Assembly (NCBI RefSeq): GCF_029625295.1
Contig: NZ_CP121112.1
Span: forward strand, 2,790,001 to 2,854,000
From: Flavobacterium gyeonganense
GTDB lineage: Bacteria; Bacteroidota; Bacteroidia; Flavobacteriales; Flavobacteriaceae
Length of the DNA: 64,000 nt
Direction: 5' to 3'
Below are positions 47,077 to 54,824 of the stretch, piece by piece. The notes beneath the pieces were generated by a model, which saw only the letters and a list, made by a program, of their open reading frames with translations, made no database searches and was not told where the DNA came from. Every line of letters starts with the position of its first letter. Position 1 is the first letter of the stretch. The translations under genes and the position numbers were made by a program.

Positions 47077-47664
47077 ATGGAAATGACAATGAAAATAAGT
47101 GAAGAACAAGTAAGGAAATCAAAATCGGCAAAACTGATTTTGTTATTCGCAATGGTAAGCATGACTATGATGTTTGCCGGACTTACCAGTGCATTTGTAG
47201 TAAGCAAATCAAGGGCAGACTGGTTGAAGAATTTTGAACTGCCATCTGCGTTTTATTATAGTACAGCTGTAATTATTGGTTGTAGTATTGCTTTTCATTT
47301 GGCAAAAAAAGCCATTCAAAAAGATAACAGAAGTGCTACTACTGGGTTTCTTTTTGCTACATTATTATTAGGTATTGCATTTGTGGTTTTGCAGTTTGAG
47401 GGTTTTGGCCAGATTGTAAAAAGCGGATATTACTTTACAGGTAAAGGAAGCTCTATAACGACTACTTTTCTTTATGTGGTCACTGTTACGCATTTATTGC
47501 ACCTTGCAGGGGGATTAATTTCTCTTTTAATTGTAATTTATAATCATTTTAAACAAAAATACAATTCAACTCAAACTCTTGGTATAGAACTAGGTGCAAT
47601 GTATTGGCACTTTCTGGACTTATTGTGGGTTTATTTATTTTTATTTTTATATTTCTTTAAATAA
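47077..47664 (+). CDS. Heme-copper oxidase subunit III (short form)
   Basis: A 195-residue protein with five hydrophobic segments, of the cytochrome c oxidase subunit III family. Visible landmarks are the helix FAGLTSAFVVSKSRADW, the middle GQIVKSGYYFTGKGSSI, and the C-terminal EL-x-x-MYWHFLDLLWVYLFLFLYF, equivalent to the YWHFVDxVW signature of subunit III. It lies between cyoE and a second, longer subunit III gene; the two may both be present in the oxidase. Confidence 0.9.
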   Translation: MEMTMKISEEQVRKSKSAKLILLFAMVSMTMMFAGLTSAFVVSKSRADWLKNFELPSAFYYSTAVIIGCSIAFHLAKKAIQKDNRSATTGFLFATLLLGIAFVVLQFEGFGQIVKSGYYFTGKGSSITTTFLYVVTVTHLLHLAGGLISLLIVIYNHFKQKYNSTQTLGIELGAMYWHFLDLLWVYLFLFLYFFK

Positions 47665-47674
47665 GAAAAAAACG

Positions 47675-47682
47675 TAAATTTG
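47675..47682 (+). promoter_or_regulatory. -7 element before the long subunit III gene
   Basis: TAAATTTG matches TAnnTTTG, 25 bases before the ATG, suggesting an internal promoter in the block. Confidence 0.45.
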
Positions 47683-47706
47683 GGAACTTTTTAACGAATA
47701 TCTTTT

Positions 47707-48693
47707 ATGGAAGCGACAGTTACTACTGCAAATAACGACGAAAAAACTTGGGGAGGCGGAGAGCATATCCAGCCATTAGGAGCAAGTTATGGTAAAATGA
47801 TGATGTGGTTTTTTATCGTATCAGATGCCTTAACATTCTCTGGATTCCTTGCGGCTTATGGTTTTTCAAGATTTAAATTTATAGAAACCTGGCCTTTGGC
47901 TGATGAAGTGTTTACTCACTTTCCTTTTTTACATGGTGTCCCGGCTCCAATGTATTATGTGGCCTTAATGACTTTTATTTTGATTTTCTCATCTGTAACT
48001 ATGGTTTTGGCAGTTGACGCAGGTCATCAGTTGAAAAAGACAAAGGTTGCAATTTATATGTTCCTTACTATTATTGGAGGTTTTATTTTCGTAGGTTCTC
48101 AGGCATGGGAATGGAAAAACTTCATTAAAGGTGAGTATGGTGCAATTGAAACAGCAGGTGGAAGTTTATTGCAGTTTGTTGATGCAAATGGTGAAAGAGT
48201 TGCTCTTGAAAAATTTGCTGTAAAGTTGCCAGAACAAAGAGAAGCTTTAACAAGAAGCCATTCGACCTGGTTTATGGAGGATGCTGAAACGCAGCCGACC
48301 TTTACAGTTGCTGAAGTGCAGGCAGGTTTTAAAGCACATCCAGAGTTGTTAATAAGAACTGAACAGCTTACGGATAAAAAGAAAAAAACAATTTTGACAA
48401 GAGCAGAATCTGAGTCTCGTTTAAGTACTGCAAAATATGTTGTAGAAGGTGCAAACCTGACAAGAAACGAATACGGAAGCAAATTATTTGCTGATTTCTT
48501 CTTCTTTATCACAGGATTCCACGGATTCCACGTATTTTCTGGGGTTATCATTAATATCATTATATTCTTTAATGTGTTATTGGGTACTTACGAAAAGAGA
48601 AGAAGCTATGAAATGGTAGAGAAAGTTGGTTTATACTGGCATTTTGTAGATTTAGTTTGGGTATTTGTATTTACAGTTTTCTACTTAGTTTAA
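47707..48693 (+). CDS. coxC: Cytochrome c oxidase subunit III (long form)
   Basis: A 328-residue subunit III. The first helices contain MMMWFFIVSDALTFSGFLAAYG and the last the classic GLYWHFVDLVWVFVFTVFYLV. Between the helix ending near residue 140 and ITGFHGFHVFSGVI (about residue 258) there is an insertion of roughly 110 polar residues (for example DANGERVALEKFAVKLPEQR and TEQLTDKKKKTILTRAESES) that most subunit III proteins lack. It probably forms a loop or small domain facing a neighbour in the ACIII-oxidase assembly. Subunit IV follows. Confidence 0.92.
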   Translation: MEATVTTANNDEKTWGGGEHIQPLGASYGKMMMWFFIVSDALTFSGFLAAYGFSRFKFIETWPLADEVFTHFPFLHGVPAPMYYVALMTFILIFSSVTMVLAVDAGHQLKKTKVAIYMFLTIIGGFIFVGSQAWEWKNFIKGEYGAIETAGGSLLQFVDANGERVALEKFAVKLPEQREALTRSHSTWFMEDAETQPTFTVAEVQAGFKAHPELLIRTEQLTDKKKKTILTRAESESRLSTAKYVVEGANLTRNEYGSKLFADFFFFITGFHGFHVFSGVIINIIIFFNVLLGTYEKRRSYEMVEKVGLYWHFVDLVWVFVFTVFYLV

Positions 48694-48711
48694 TTTTAGA
48701 ATTTAATCATT

Positions 48712-49062
48712 ATGTCACACGAGCACGTATCAAATACAAAAAGAATCTGGTTTGTTTTTGCATTACTATCAGTAGTAACTACAGTAGAGGTTATTCTTGG
48801 TATTTATAAACCAGCATCATTAGAGTTTAATCATTTTATTGGTTTGAATTTATTAAACTGGATATTTTATATCTTAACAATATTCAAAGCTTATTATATT
48901 GTATGGGCATTTATGCACATGGAAGGTGAAAAAAGCAGTCTTAGATGGTCTGTTGTATCGCCTGTTATTTTCCTTGTTCTGTATTTATTGTTCATTCTCT
49001 TAACTGAAGGACATTATATTTATGGGGTTTTTAAAGATTCTACTATTAAATGGAATTTTTAA
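48712..49062 (+). CDS. Cytochrome c oxidase subunit IV family protein
   Basis: A 116-residue protein with three hydrophobic segments, matching the bacterial oxidase subunit IV (CtaF/CyoD-like) family: IWFVFALLSVVTTVEVILGIY, then FYILTIFKAYYIVWAFMHMEGEK, then VIFLVLYLLFILLTEGHYI. It is thought to stabilise the subunit I-III contact. Lies 18 bases after coxC and ends the structural block at a terminator. Confidence 0.9.
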   Translation: MSHEHVSNTKRIWFVFALLSVVTTVEVILGIYKPASLEFNHFIGLNLLNWIFYILTIFKAYYIVWAFMHMEGEKSSLRWSVVSPVIFLVLYLLFILLTEGHYIYGVFKDSTIKWNF

Positions 49063-49084
49063 CATGATATTAATTCGAAAAGAG

Positions 49085-49108
49085 GCTCCGTTTAACGGAG
49101 CTTTTTTT
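49085..49108 (+). terminator. Terminator after the subunit IV gene
   Basis: Perfect stem GCTCCGT-TTA-ACGGAGC followed by a seven-T run. The T-run merges with a TATTTTTG at 49108-49115 that may serve as the -7 box of the next gene. Confidence 0.9.
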
Positions 49109-49140
49109 ATTTTTGTACCTCAATAATTTCTGCACTTCCA

Positions 49141-49782
49141 ATGAAAAAAAATATAGTTCTCTTTGTGCTTTTTGTTCTGCCAATTGTTGCCTATTTGTTT
49201 TTTGCTTCCGGCGTAAATAGTTTTACAACACTTCCTGTAATAACGCCAAAAATTAATGATTTTGGAAATTGGGAATCCTTAAACGGCAAAAAAGTTTCAC
49301 TTGATAAAAAGATAACCATTTTAGGTTTTGCAGGTTCCGATATTTTAAGCAATCGTGGTAATTATTTTAACTTAAACGAAAAAATTTACAAACGTTACAA
49401 CGGATTTGAAGATCTTCAGTTTGTAGTTTTATGCCCGCTTGGAACTGAAAAGCAAGCTCAGAAAATTATAGATGCTTTATCTCCTTTTACAGATGTGAAA
49501 AATTGGAACTTTGTTTTTGCATCAAACGAAGATATTCAGAAGTTTTATGATCAGTTGCATTTAAAAGCGAAGCTGGACGAAAATCTGGGTACTCCTAATG
49601 TTTTTATCGTTGATAAAGAAAGAAATTTAAGGGGGAGAAAAGATGATAAAGAGTATAAAGAAGGCTATAATGCCTTTCATCCTTCTGAACTGAGCAACGA
49701 GATGCTGGACGACTTTAAAATTATTCTTTATGAATACCGCGCAGCTCTCAAAAAGAATCATAATGCTACTAAACAACTCTAA
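49141..49782 (+). CDS. Sco-like membrane-anchored protein lacking the CxxxC site
   Basis: A 213-residue protein with an N-terminal membrane anchor (IVLFVLFVLPIVAYLFFASGV) and a thioredoxin-type domain. It reads like a Sco protein (KKITILGFAGSDI, then LQFVVLCPLGTE, then GTPNVFIVDKERNLRGRKDD), but the position of the copper-binding CxxxCP is occupied by GSDILSN. The only cysteine is in VVLCP. It directly precedes a true Sco gene by 11 bases. I infer a degenerate Sco paralog, perhaps a partner or chaperone in copper delivery. Function not established. Confidence 0.6.
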   Translation: MKKNIVLFVLFVLPIVAYLFFASGVNSFTTLPVITPKINDFGNWESLNGKKVSLDKKITILGFAGSDILSNRGNYFNLNEKIYKRYNGFEDLQFVVLCPLGTEKQAQKIIDALSPFTDVKNWNFVFASNEDIQKFYDQLHLKAKLDENLGTPNVFIVDKERNLRGRKDDKEYKEGYNAFHPSELSNEMLDDFKIILYEYRAALKKNHNATKQL

Positions 49783-49793
49783 TTTCAATTATA

Positions 49794-50483
49794 ATGTTTA
49801 AAAATAAATCATATATCGGAATTTCGTTTATCATTTTAATCTTCGGAATTTACGCTGTACCTAAAATTGTTGACAGAATCAAAAATGGTGATGTTGTTAA
49901 AGGAAATCGGTTAGACAACGTAGGTGAAAAAAGTTCTAGTGGAGACGCAAAATTACTCACGATAGGAAAGGCTCCAAAATTTGAGCTAATTAATCAGGAT
50001 AATGTTAAGGTTTCAAATGAAACTTACAAAGGAAAAGTTTATGTTTTAGAATTTTTCTTTACAACCTGTCCATCTATTTGTCCAAAGATGAATATGAGTA
50101 TGTTAGAGATTGAAAAAACTTTTTTTGGAAATCCTAATTTTGGAATTGTTTCTATTACGATTGATCCAGCTCATGACACGCCTCAGGTATTAAAAGATCA
50201 TAGAAAATTGCTAGGTGTGAAATCTTCGACATGGAATTTTCTAACAGGAGATAAAAAAGCCATCATGGATTTGTCAAACAAAGGATTTAATCTTTATGCA
50301 GGTGAAAATGCAAAAGTGAACGGAGGATTTGAGCATTCAGGATTATTTGCCTTAATTGATAAAGAAGGAAACATCCGTTGCAGAAAAGATGACTTTGGGA
50401 ATCCAATTTTATATTATGATGGATTAGATAAAAAAGGAGTAAGAGACATTCAACAGGATATTAAAATATTATTAGAAGAATAA
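49794..50483 (+). CDS. Sco1/SenC copper chaperone
   Basis: A 229-residue Sco-family protein, which loads copper into CuA of oxidase subunit II. A membrane anchor lies at about residues 5-24. The thioredoxin-like domain has the copper site C92-PSI-C96-P, and the third ligand His is H181 in GFEHSGLFAL. Conserved blocks FFFTTCPSICPKMNMSMLEIE and SITIDPAHDTPQVLKDH are present. It is placed in the oxidase maturation group with the DUF420 gene 1 base after its stop. Confidence 0.93.
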   Translation: MFKNKSYIGISFIILIFGIYAVPKIVDRIKNGDVVKGNRLDNVGEKSSSGDAKLLTIGKAPKFELINQDNVKVSNETYKGKVYVLEFFFTTCPSICPKMNMSMLEIEKTFFGNPNFGIVSITIDPAHDTPQVLKDHRKLLGVKSSTWNFLTGDKKAIMDLSNKGFNLYAGENAKVNGGFEHSGLFALIDKEGNIRCRKDDFGNPILYYDGLDKKGVRDIQQDIKILLEE

Positions 50484-50484
50484 A

Positions 50485-51027
50485 ATGGAAGATCATTCAT
50501 TAGAAAAAAAATACAATAAATTTATCATTGCTGTTTCAATTGTAATTCCGGTTGTAGTAGCCATTTTATTTGGTGTAAAACTTAAAGATTTTGGATATAA
50601 TGTAGAACCGCTTTCGTTTTTGCCTCCAATATATGCAACTATAAATGGTATTACGGCTGTTGTTTTGGTTTTGGCTGTTATTGCAATTAAAAAAGGGAAT
50701 CAGAAAACCCATGAACGTTTAATGACAACTGCGATTGGATTATCTGTAGCATTTTTAGTAATGTATGTGGCCTATCACATGACGGCTGATTCAACAAAGT
50801 TTGGAGGAGAAGGAATTGTTAAGTTAATCTATTTCTTTATTTTGATCACTCACATATTATTGTCGATTGCTATTATTCCTTTGGTTTTGATCACTTATGT
50901 TAGAGCTTTAGCAAAACGATTTGACAAGCATAGAAAAATTGCTAAAATTACGTTTCCGCTTTGGTTATATGTTGCCGTTACAGGTGTAATAGTTTATTTA
51001 ATGATTTCTCCTTATTATGCGCACTAA
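50485..51027 (+). CDS. DUF420 membrane protein
   Basis: A 180-residue protein of the DUF420 family with about five helices (IIAVSIVIPVVVAILFGV; INGITAVVLVLAVIAI; GLSVAFLVMYVAYHM; YFFILITHILLSIAIIPLVLITYVRAL; WLYVAVTGVIVYLMI). Conserved His residues lie in KTHERLM, AYHMTAD, FILITHILL and FDKHRKIAK. Family members cluster with oxidase genes and resemble the CtaG-type assembly factors; a role in heme/copper-oxidase biogenesis is inferred. Its end overlaps the next gene by 11 bases. Confidence 0.85.
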   Translation: MEDHSLEKKYNKFIIAVSIVIPVVVAILFGVKLKDFGYNVEPLSFLPPIYATINGITAVVLVLAVIAIKKGNQKTHERLMTTAIGLSVAFLVMYVAYHMTADSTKFGGEGIVKLIYFFILITHILLSIAIIPLVLITYVRALAKRFDKHRKIAKITFPLWLYVAVTGVIVYLMISPYYAH

Positions 51028-51283
51028 AAGCAAAAATATTCAAATCTTAAATTCCAAATTACAAACTTTCTTTTTTGGAGTTTTGTTTTTCTTTATTGGA
51101 GTTTCTTCAAACGCTCAGTGTGCCATGTGCCGTGCTGCGCTTTCAGGAGAGTCTAACATAAAAAAAGCGGAAGCAGTAAATGATGGAATTGTTTATTTAA
51201 TGGTCATTCCGTATTTGCTTGTAGTTATAATTGGAGTTTTAATTTATAAGATGTACCAATCAAAAAGCAAAAAGACCGAATAA
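51017..51283 (+). CDS. Small membrane protein with CAMC motif, possible oxidase assembly factor
   Basis: An 88-residue protein. The first hydrophobic stretch (FFFGVLFFFIGVSSNAQ) looks like a signal peptide ending just before Q-CAMC-RAAL, a CxxC pair in the periplasm. A second hydrophobic segment (IVYLMVIPYLLVVIIGVLIY) is a C-terminal membrane anchor. The residues before the signal (NIQILNSKLQT) are encoded by DNA resembling the AT-rich spacer repeat of this genome. Nothing more can be identified, but its overlap with the DUF420 gene and the Sco genes suggests copper or redox handling in oxidase assembly. Confidence 0.65.
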   Translation: MRTKSKNIQILNSKLQTFFFGVLFFFIGVSSNAQCAMCRAALSGESNIKKAEAVNDGIVYLMVIPYLLVVIIGVLIYKMYQSKSKKTE

Positions 51284-51298
51284 AATTCGGTCTTTTTT
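51269..51298. terminator. Bidirectional terminator between convergent genes
   Basis: AAAAAGACCGAA / TTCGGTCTTTTTT stem; overlaps the stop codon of the CAMC gene and serves the opposing DUF4403 gene as well. Confidence 0.88.
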
Positions 51299-52704
51299 CA
51301 TTTTAATCCATTAACAGAAACGTTTACTGTTCCGTTTATTTTAATAAAAGCAATAATAGCCTGATTCGTTAATTGAATTTTATCAAACTGAATGTCTTCC
51401 ATTTTTCCATTAATAAAAACACCAGGCATTGGGGAATAATTTTTAAGATAAGTGGCCATGGTTTTTTTACCTTCTTCTAAATTAGGCTGTATAGAATATC
51501 GGCAGTTTTCTTCCATTTTTTTAGGATATAACCCTGAGCAAGCCAGTTTGCAGTTCGCATCAATTTACTTTTGGTGTCTAAAACATAGTCCAGTTTATCA
51601 AAATAAATTTCTTTGTTCTGAGGATTATATTGAGGAAATCCGTTTAAATATATGGTTCCGTTGACAGATCCTAAAACATCGAGTGCGATTACCATTTTTG
51701 CATCTTTATGCCAAATTTCAACATTTTTCACGGTTACCTTTTTGCTTTCCGAACCGAATTCCTGTCCTGCAAAATTTTTAGTCATGATTTTTGAGGCATC
51801 GACATAACTTGATATAGCAGCAATATTGGTCGTAATTTGATTTGGAATTTTAGCAACTGGTTTCAAAACAATTTTTGAAGCATTAAACTTAGATTCAGGT
51901 TGTTTGCCAATAACAGTTTCCATATTACATTTTATTCCCATATCCAGTAAAAATGAATCATTTTTAAGTTTTGCATTGCTAGAGTATATTTCTACCGGCG
52001 CAATTCTGAGCCAGCTCTCATAAGTTTCATTCATTTGAAAGGGAGTACAGATTTTTTCTAAAGCAGATAAAACATTTGGTTTAAAATCCATTGATTTTTC
52101 AATTGCATCATCTATGCTCTTTTCAATTTTAGATTTGAATATTGAGATTGCCGGATTTGCTAAATAAGTGATGGGTATGTTTTTTCCAAAAACGGTCATG
52201 GTAGGGCTTTCATTCCAGTCAAGAGATTTGAACTCTGTTTTTGTATTGAGTTTCCAGTTTGTCAAAGTGACCTCGCTTGATAAAGTAATGATGCCGTTTA
52301 AATTGAATTCACGTGTGTCATAAAGTTCAACGCCCATTTTTTTAGTGCCAATTCGGTATTTGATATTTGCTTTTAATGGTAAAATAGTTTTTATCTTTTT
52401 TATCTGCATTTGCAGGATCATTTTGAATTTTGATTGGTGCCTGTTTCCAGATTTTTATTTCGATATCATCATCCTTAATATCATTATCTTCGTAAATTAA
52501 TCCGTTTAAAAGAGCATTGGTTTGATTTTCTATGTCTTTTAATTTTACCGTGATTGGCAAATTAATAAAAGACGGATTACTGTCATAAATCAACGGACTT
52601 GCATCATCTGGTTCAGGTTTTAATGTGGCTAGCTTTTGAGAAGTCGAACAGCTGATGAATAATGTTAAGATTATGAAAAGAACTGAAGAAAAAAGAAATT
52701 TCAT
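51298..52704 (-). pseudogene. DUF4403 lipoprotein, two frameshifts
   Basis: Three adjacent frames add up to one protein of about 465 residues. The first part (52704 to about 52390) has a lipoprotein signal (TLFISCSTSQ) and a domain beginning SPLIYDSNPSFINLPITVKL, typical of DUF4403. After a single extra A (in the T runs at 52388-52401 on the plus strand) it continues as TILPLKANIKYRIGTKKMGVELYD. After a missing A in the A7 run at 51516-51522 it switches back and ends KINGTVNVSVNGLK. The family is predicted to bind or form beta-structures near the outer membrane and has no known function. The two changes offset each other, and everything between is intact, so this is probably not an old pseudogene. 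Confidence 0.8.
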
Positions 52705-52878
52705 TTGAAGGTTTTTTAGTAAAGCAAAATTAAGAAAACAATTATATTCTTTGAAAAAAGTGTAACAATTAGTCGATAATGTAGTCTTATTCTAAAAGTC
52801 ATACGAAATTTATTAACTTTTTCTTACCATAAAATACGTAATTAAAATGTTATTATTGTCTTAAAATTCAGCGGTATT

Positions 52879-53580
52879 ATGATTGAAATCAAAGATTTAC
52901 ATAAGTCCTATAAAATGGGAAGTTCAGAATTGCACGTACTAAAAGGAATAAATTTTAATATAGAAGAAGGCGAGCTGGTTGCCATAATGGGATCTTCGGG
53001 TTCCGGAAAATCGACCCTTCTGAATATTTTAGGGATTCTGGATGAAGCAGATTCTGGCAGCTATATCCTGGATAAAACTCCTATAAAAAAACTTAATGAA
53101 ACAATTGCTTCCAGATATCGAAACAAATTTTTAGGATTTGTTTTTCAGTCTTTCAATTTAATAAATTATAAAACTGCACTGGATAATGTTGCCATGCCCT
53201 TATATTATCAGGGTGTTAAGAGAAAAGAACGTTATGATATTGCGATGAAATATCTGGAGAAAGTTGGTCTGGGGTCGCATTCACATCATTTGCCAAATGA
53301 ACTTTCAGGAGGACAAAAACAACGTGTTGCAATTGCAAGGGCTCTGGCGTCAAACCCAAAAGTTTTACTGGCAGATGAGCCTACTGGTGCTTTAGATACA
53401 AAAACTTCTTATGAGGTTATGGAACTTATTCAGGGGATTAATGATGAAGGAAAAACCATTTTGATTGTTACCCACGAACCTGATATTGCTGCAATGTGCA
53501 AAAGAAATGTAGTCCTGAAAGATGGATTAATCATTGATGACAAAAAAGTAGAACAAGTTAGAGCTTCAGCGTATGTTTAA
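52879..53580 (+). CDS. ABC transporter ATP-binding protein (MacB/LolD type)
   Basis: A 233-residue ATPase of the MacB/LolD subfamily. Walker A is G38-SSGSGKST, the signature LSGGQ is at 142-146, Walker B is VLLADEPTG (162-170), and the H-loop is in ILIVTHEPD. It energises the following FtsX-like permeases, to which it is coupled by an 8-base overlap. Such systems move substrates from the periplasm through a TolC duct, or push lipoproteins. The nearby adaptors and TolC gene indicate an efflux role. Confidence 0.95.
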   Translation: MIEIKDLHKSYKMGSSELHVLKGINFNIEEGELVAIMGSSGSGKSTLLNILGILDEADSGSYILDKTPIKKLNETIASRYRNKFLGFVFQSFNLINYKTALDNVAMPLYYQGVKRKERYDIAMKYLEKVGLGSHSHHLPNELSGGQKQRVAIARALASNPKVLLADEPTGALDTKTSYEVMELIQGINDEGKTILIVTHEPDIAAMCKRNVVLKDGLIIDDKKVEQVRASAYV

Positions 53581-54817
53581 TATTGAGCGTTGGCAGGAAA
53601 TATTTGAAGCAATCTCCAAAAACAAGTTAAGAACTTTTTTGACAGGAGTTTCTGTTGCTTCGGGAATTTTTATTTTGGTGATTTTACTGGGTGCGGGAAA
53701 GGGGCTTCAGAACGGAATTGAAAAGCAGTTCGAGAATGATGCCAAAGGGATAATTGAAGTTTGGTCCGAAACAACAACCAAACAATATAAGGGGCTTAAT
53801 CCAGGAAGGCAAATTCAGTTAAGAAATAGTGATTATGATCTTCCGGTTAAAAAGTTTGGCGATGAGATTGATAAAAAATCTTCTGTTCGCAGTACCTGGG
53901 GAGGAATTGTAAGTTATGGAAAAGAGTCGGGAAACTACCAATTTAGAGGAATTAGTCCGGATTATTTGTCTCTTGAAAATGCGACTATTATTAATGGACG
54001 TTTCATTAATAATAGCGATATGATAAATAATGAGAAAGTAGTAGCTATAGGTTTGAAGGTAAAGCAGGACCTGTTTAAAGAAGAAGATCCGATAGGGAAA
54101 GAGATTTTAGTCAATAATATTAATTTTAAAGTAATAGGGGTTTTTACAGATCCTTCAGGAGAACGTGAAGAATCAAGGGTTTATATGCCCATGTCTACCA
54201 ATCAGCGGGCTTTTGGTGCAGGAGATAAAATAAACGGTATGCAGTTTGTTTTAAATAAAAAAATGAATTATGATGAAGCTTTAGCACAATCAAAAAAATT
54301 TACAGAAGAGGTAAAGGCACTTTTAAAAAGCAAAAATGTGGTTGCACCTGATGATGATAGTGGCATCAGAGCTTATAACTCTGTTGAAGAAGCTAAACAA
54401 TTTTATGATTTAAATCTTTTTATAAGACTATTTTTTTGGTGGGTGGGTATTTGTACCATCATCGCCGGAGTAGTTGGAGTAAGTAACATTATGCTTATTG
54501 TTGTAAAAGAAAGAACAAAAGAAATTGGAATTAGAAAAGCGTTGGGAGCTTCTCCGTTTTCTATTATTTCCATGATTCTTCATGAGTCTATTTTTATAAC
54601 CACTATTGCAGGTTTTACAGGTTTATTGGCGAGTCTTTTATTATTAGAATTTGTTGGGCCAATGGTTCAGAGTGAATATTTCAGAAATCCCGAAGTAGAT
54701 TTTGGTGTTGCTTTAACAACACTTGTTTTACTTGTATTTGCAGGAGCAATGGCTGGTTTTTTTCCAGCATACAGAGCCGCTAAAATAAAACCTATTGTAG
54801 CACTTAGAGACGAATAA
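53573..54817 (+). CDS. MacB-like ABC permease
   Basis: A 414-residue permease with the MacB/FtsX layout: one N-terminal helix (LRTFLTGVSVASGIFILVILLGAG), a periplasmic MacB_PCD-like domain (about 45-270), and three C-terminal helices. The family signature NIMLIVVKERTKEIGIRKALGA begins the permease core. It is closely similar in design to the next gene, with which it would form a heteromeric channel. Overlaps the ATPase gene by 8 bases. Confidence 0.93.
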   Translation: MFNIERWQEIFEAISKNKLRTFLTGVSVASGIFILVILLGAGKGLQNGIEKQFENDAKGIIEVWSETTTKQYKGLNPGRQIQLRNSDYDLPVKKFGDEIDKKSSVRSTWGGIVSYGKESGNYQFRGISPDYLSLENATIINGRFINNSDMINNEKVVAIGLKVKQDLFKEEDPIGKEILVNNINFKVIGVFTDPSGEREESRVYMPMSTNQRAFGAGDKINGMQFVLNKKMNYDEALAQSKKFTEEVKALLKSKNVVAPDDDSGIRAYNSVEEAKQFYDLNLFIRLFFWWVGICTIIAGVVGVSNIMLIVVKERTKEIGIRKALGASPFSIISMILHESIFITTIAGFTGLLASLLLLEFVGPMVQSEYFRNPEVDFGVALTTLVLLVFAGAMAGFFPAYRAAKIKPIVALRDE

Positions 54818-54824
54818 AATAAAT

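Noticed and set aside
48099..48560. 153-residue minus-strand open frame
   Set aside because: It is antisense to the insertion region of coxC and has no start context or recognisable family.
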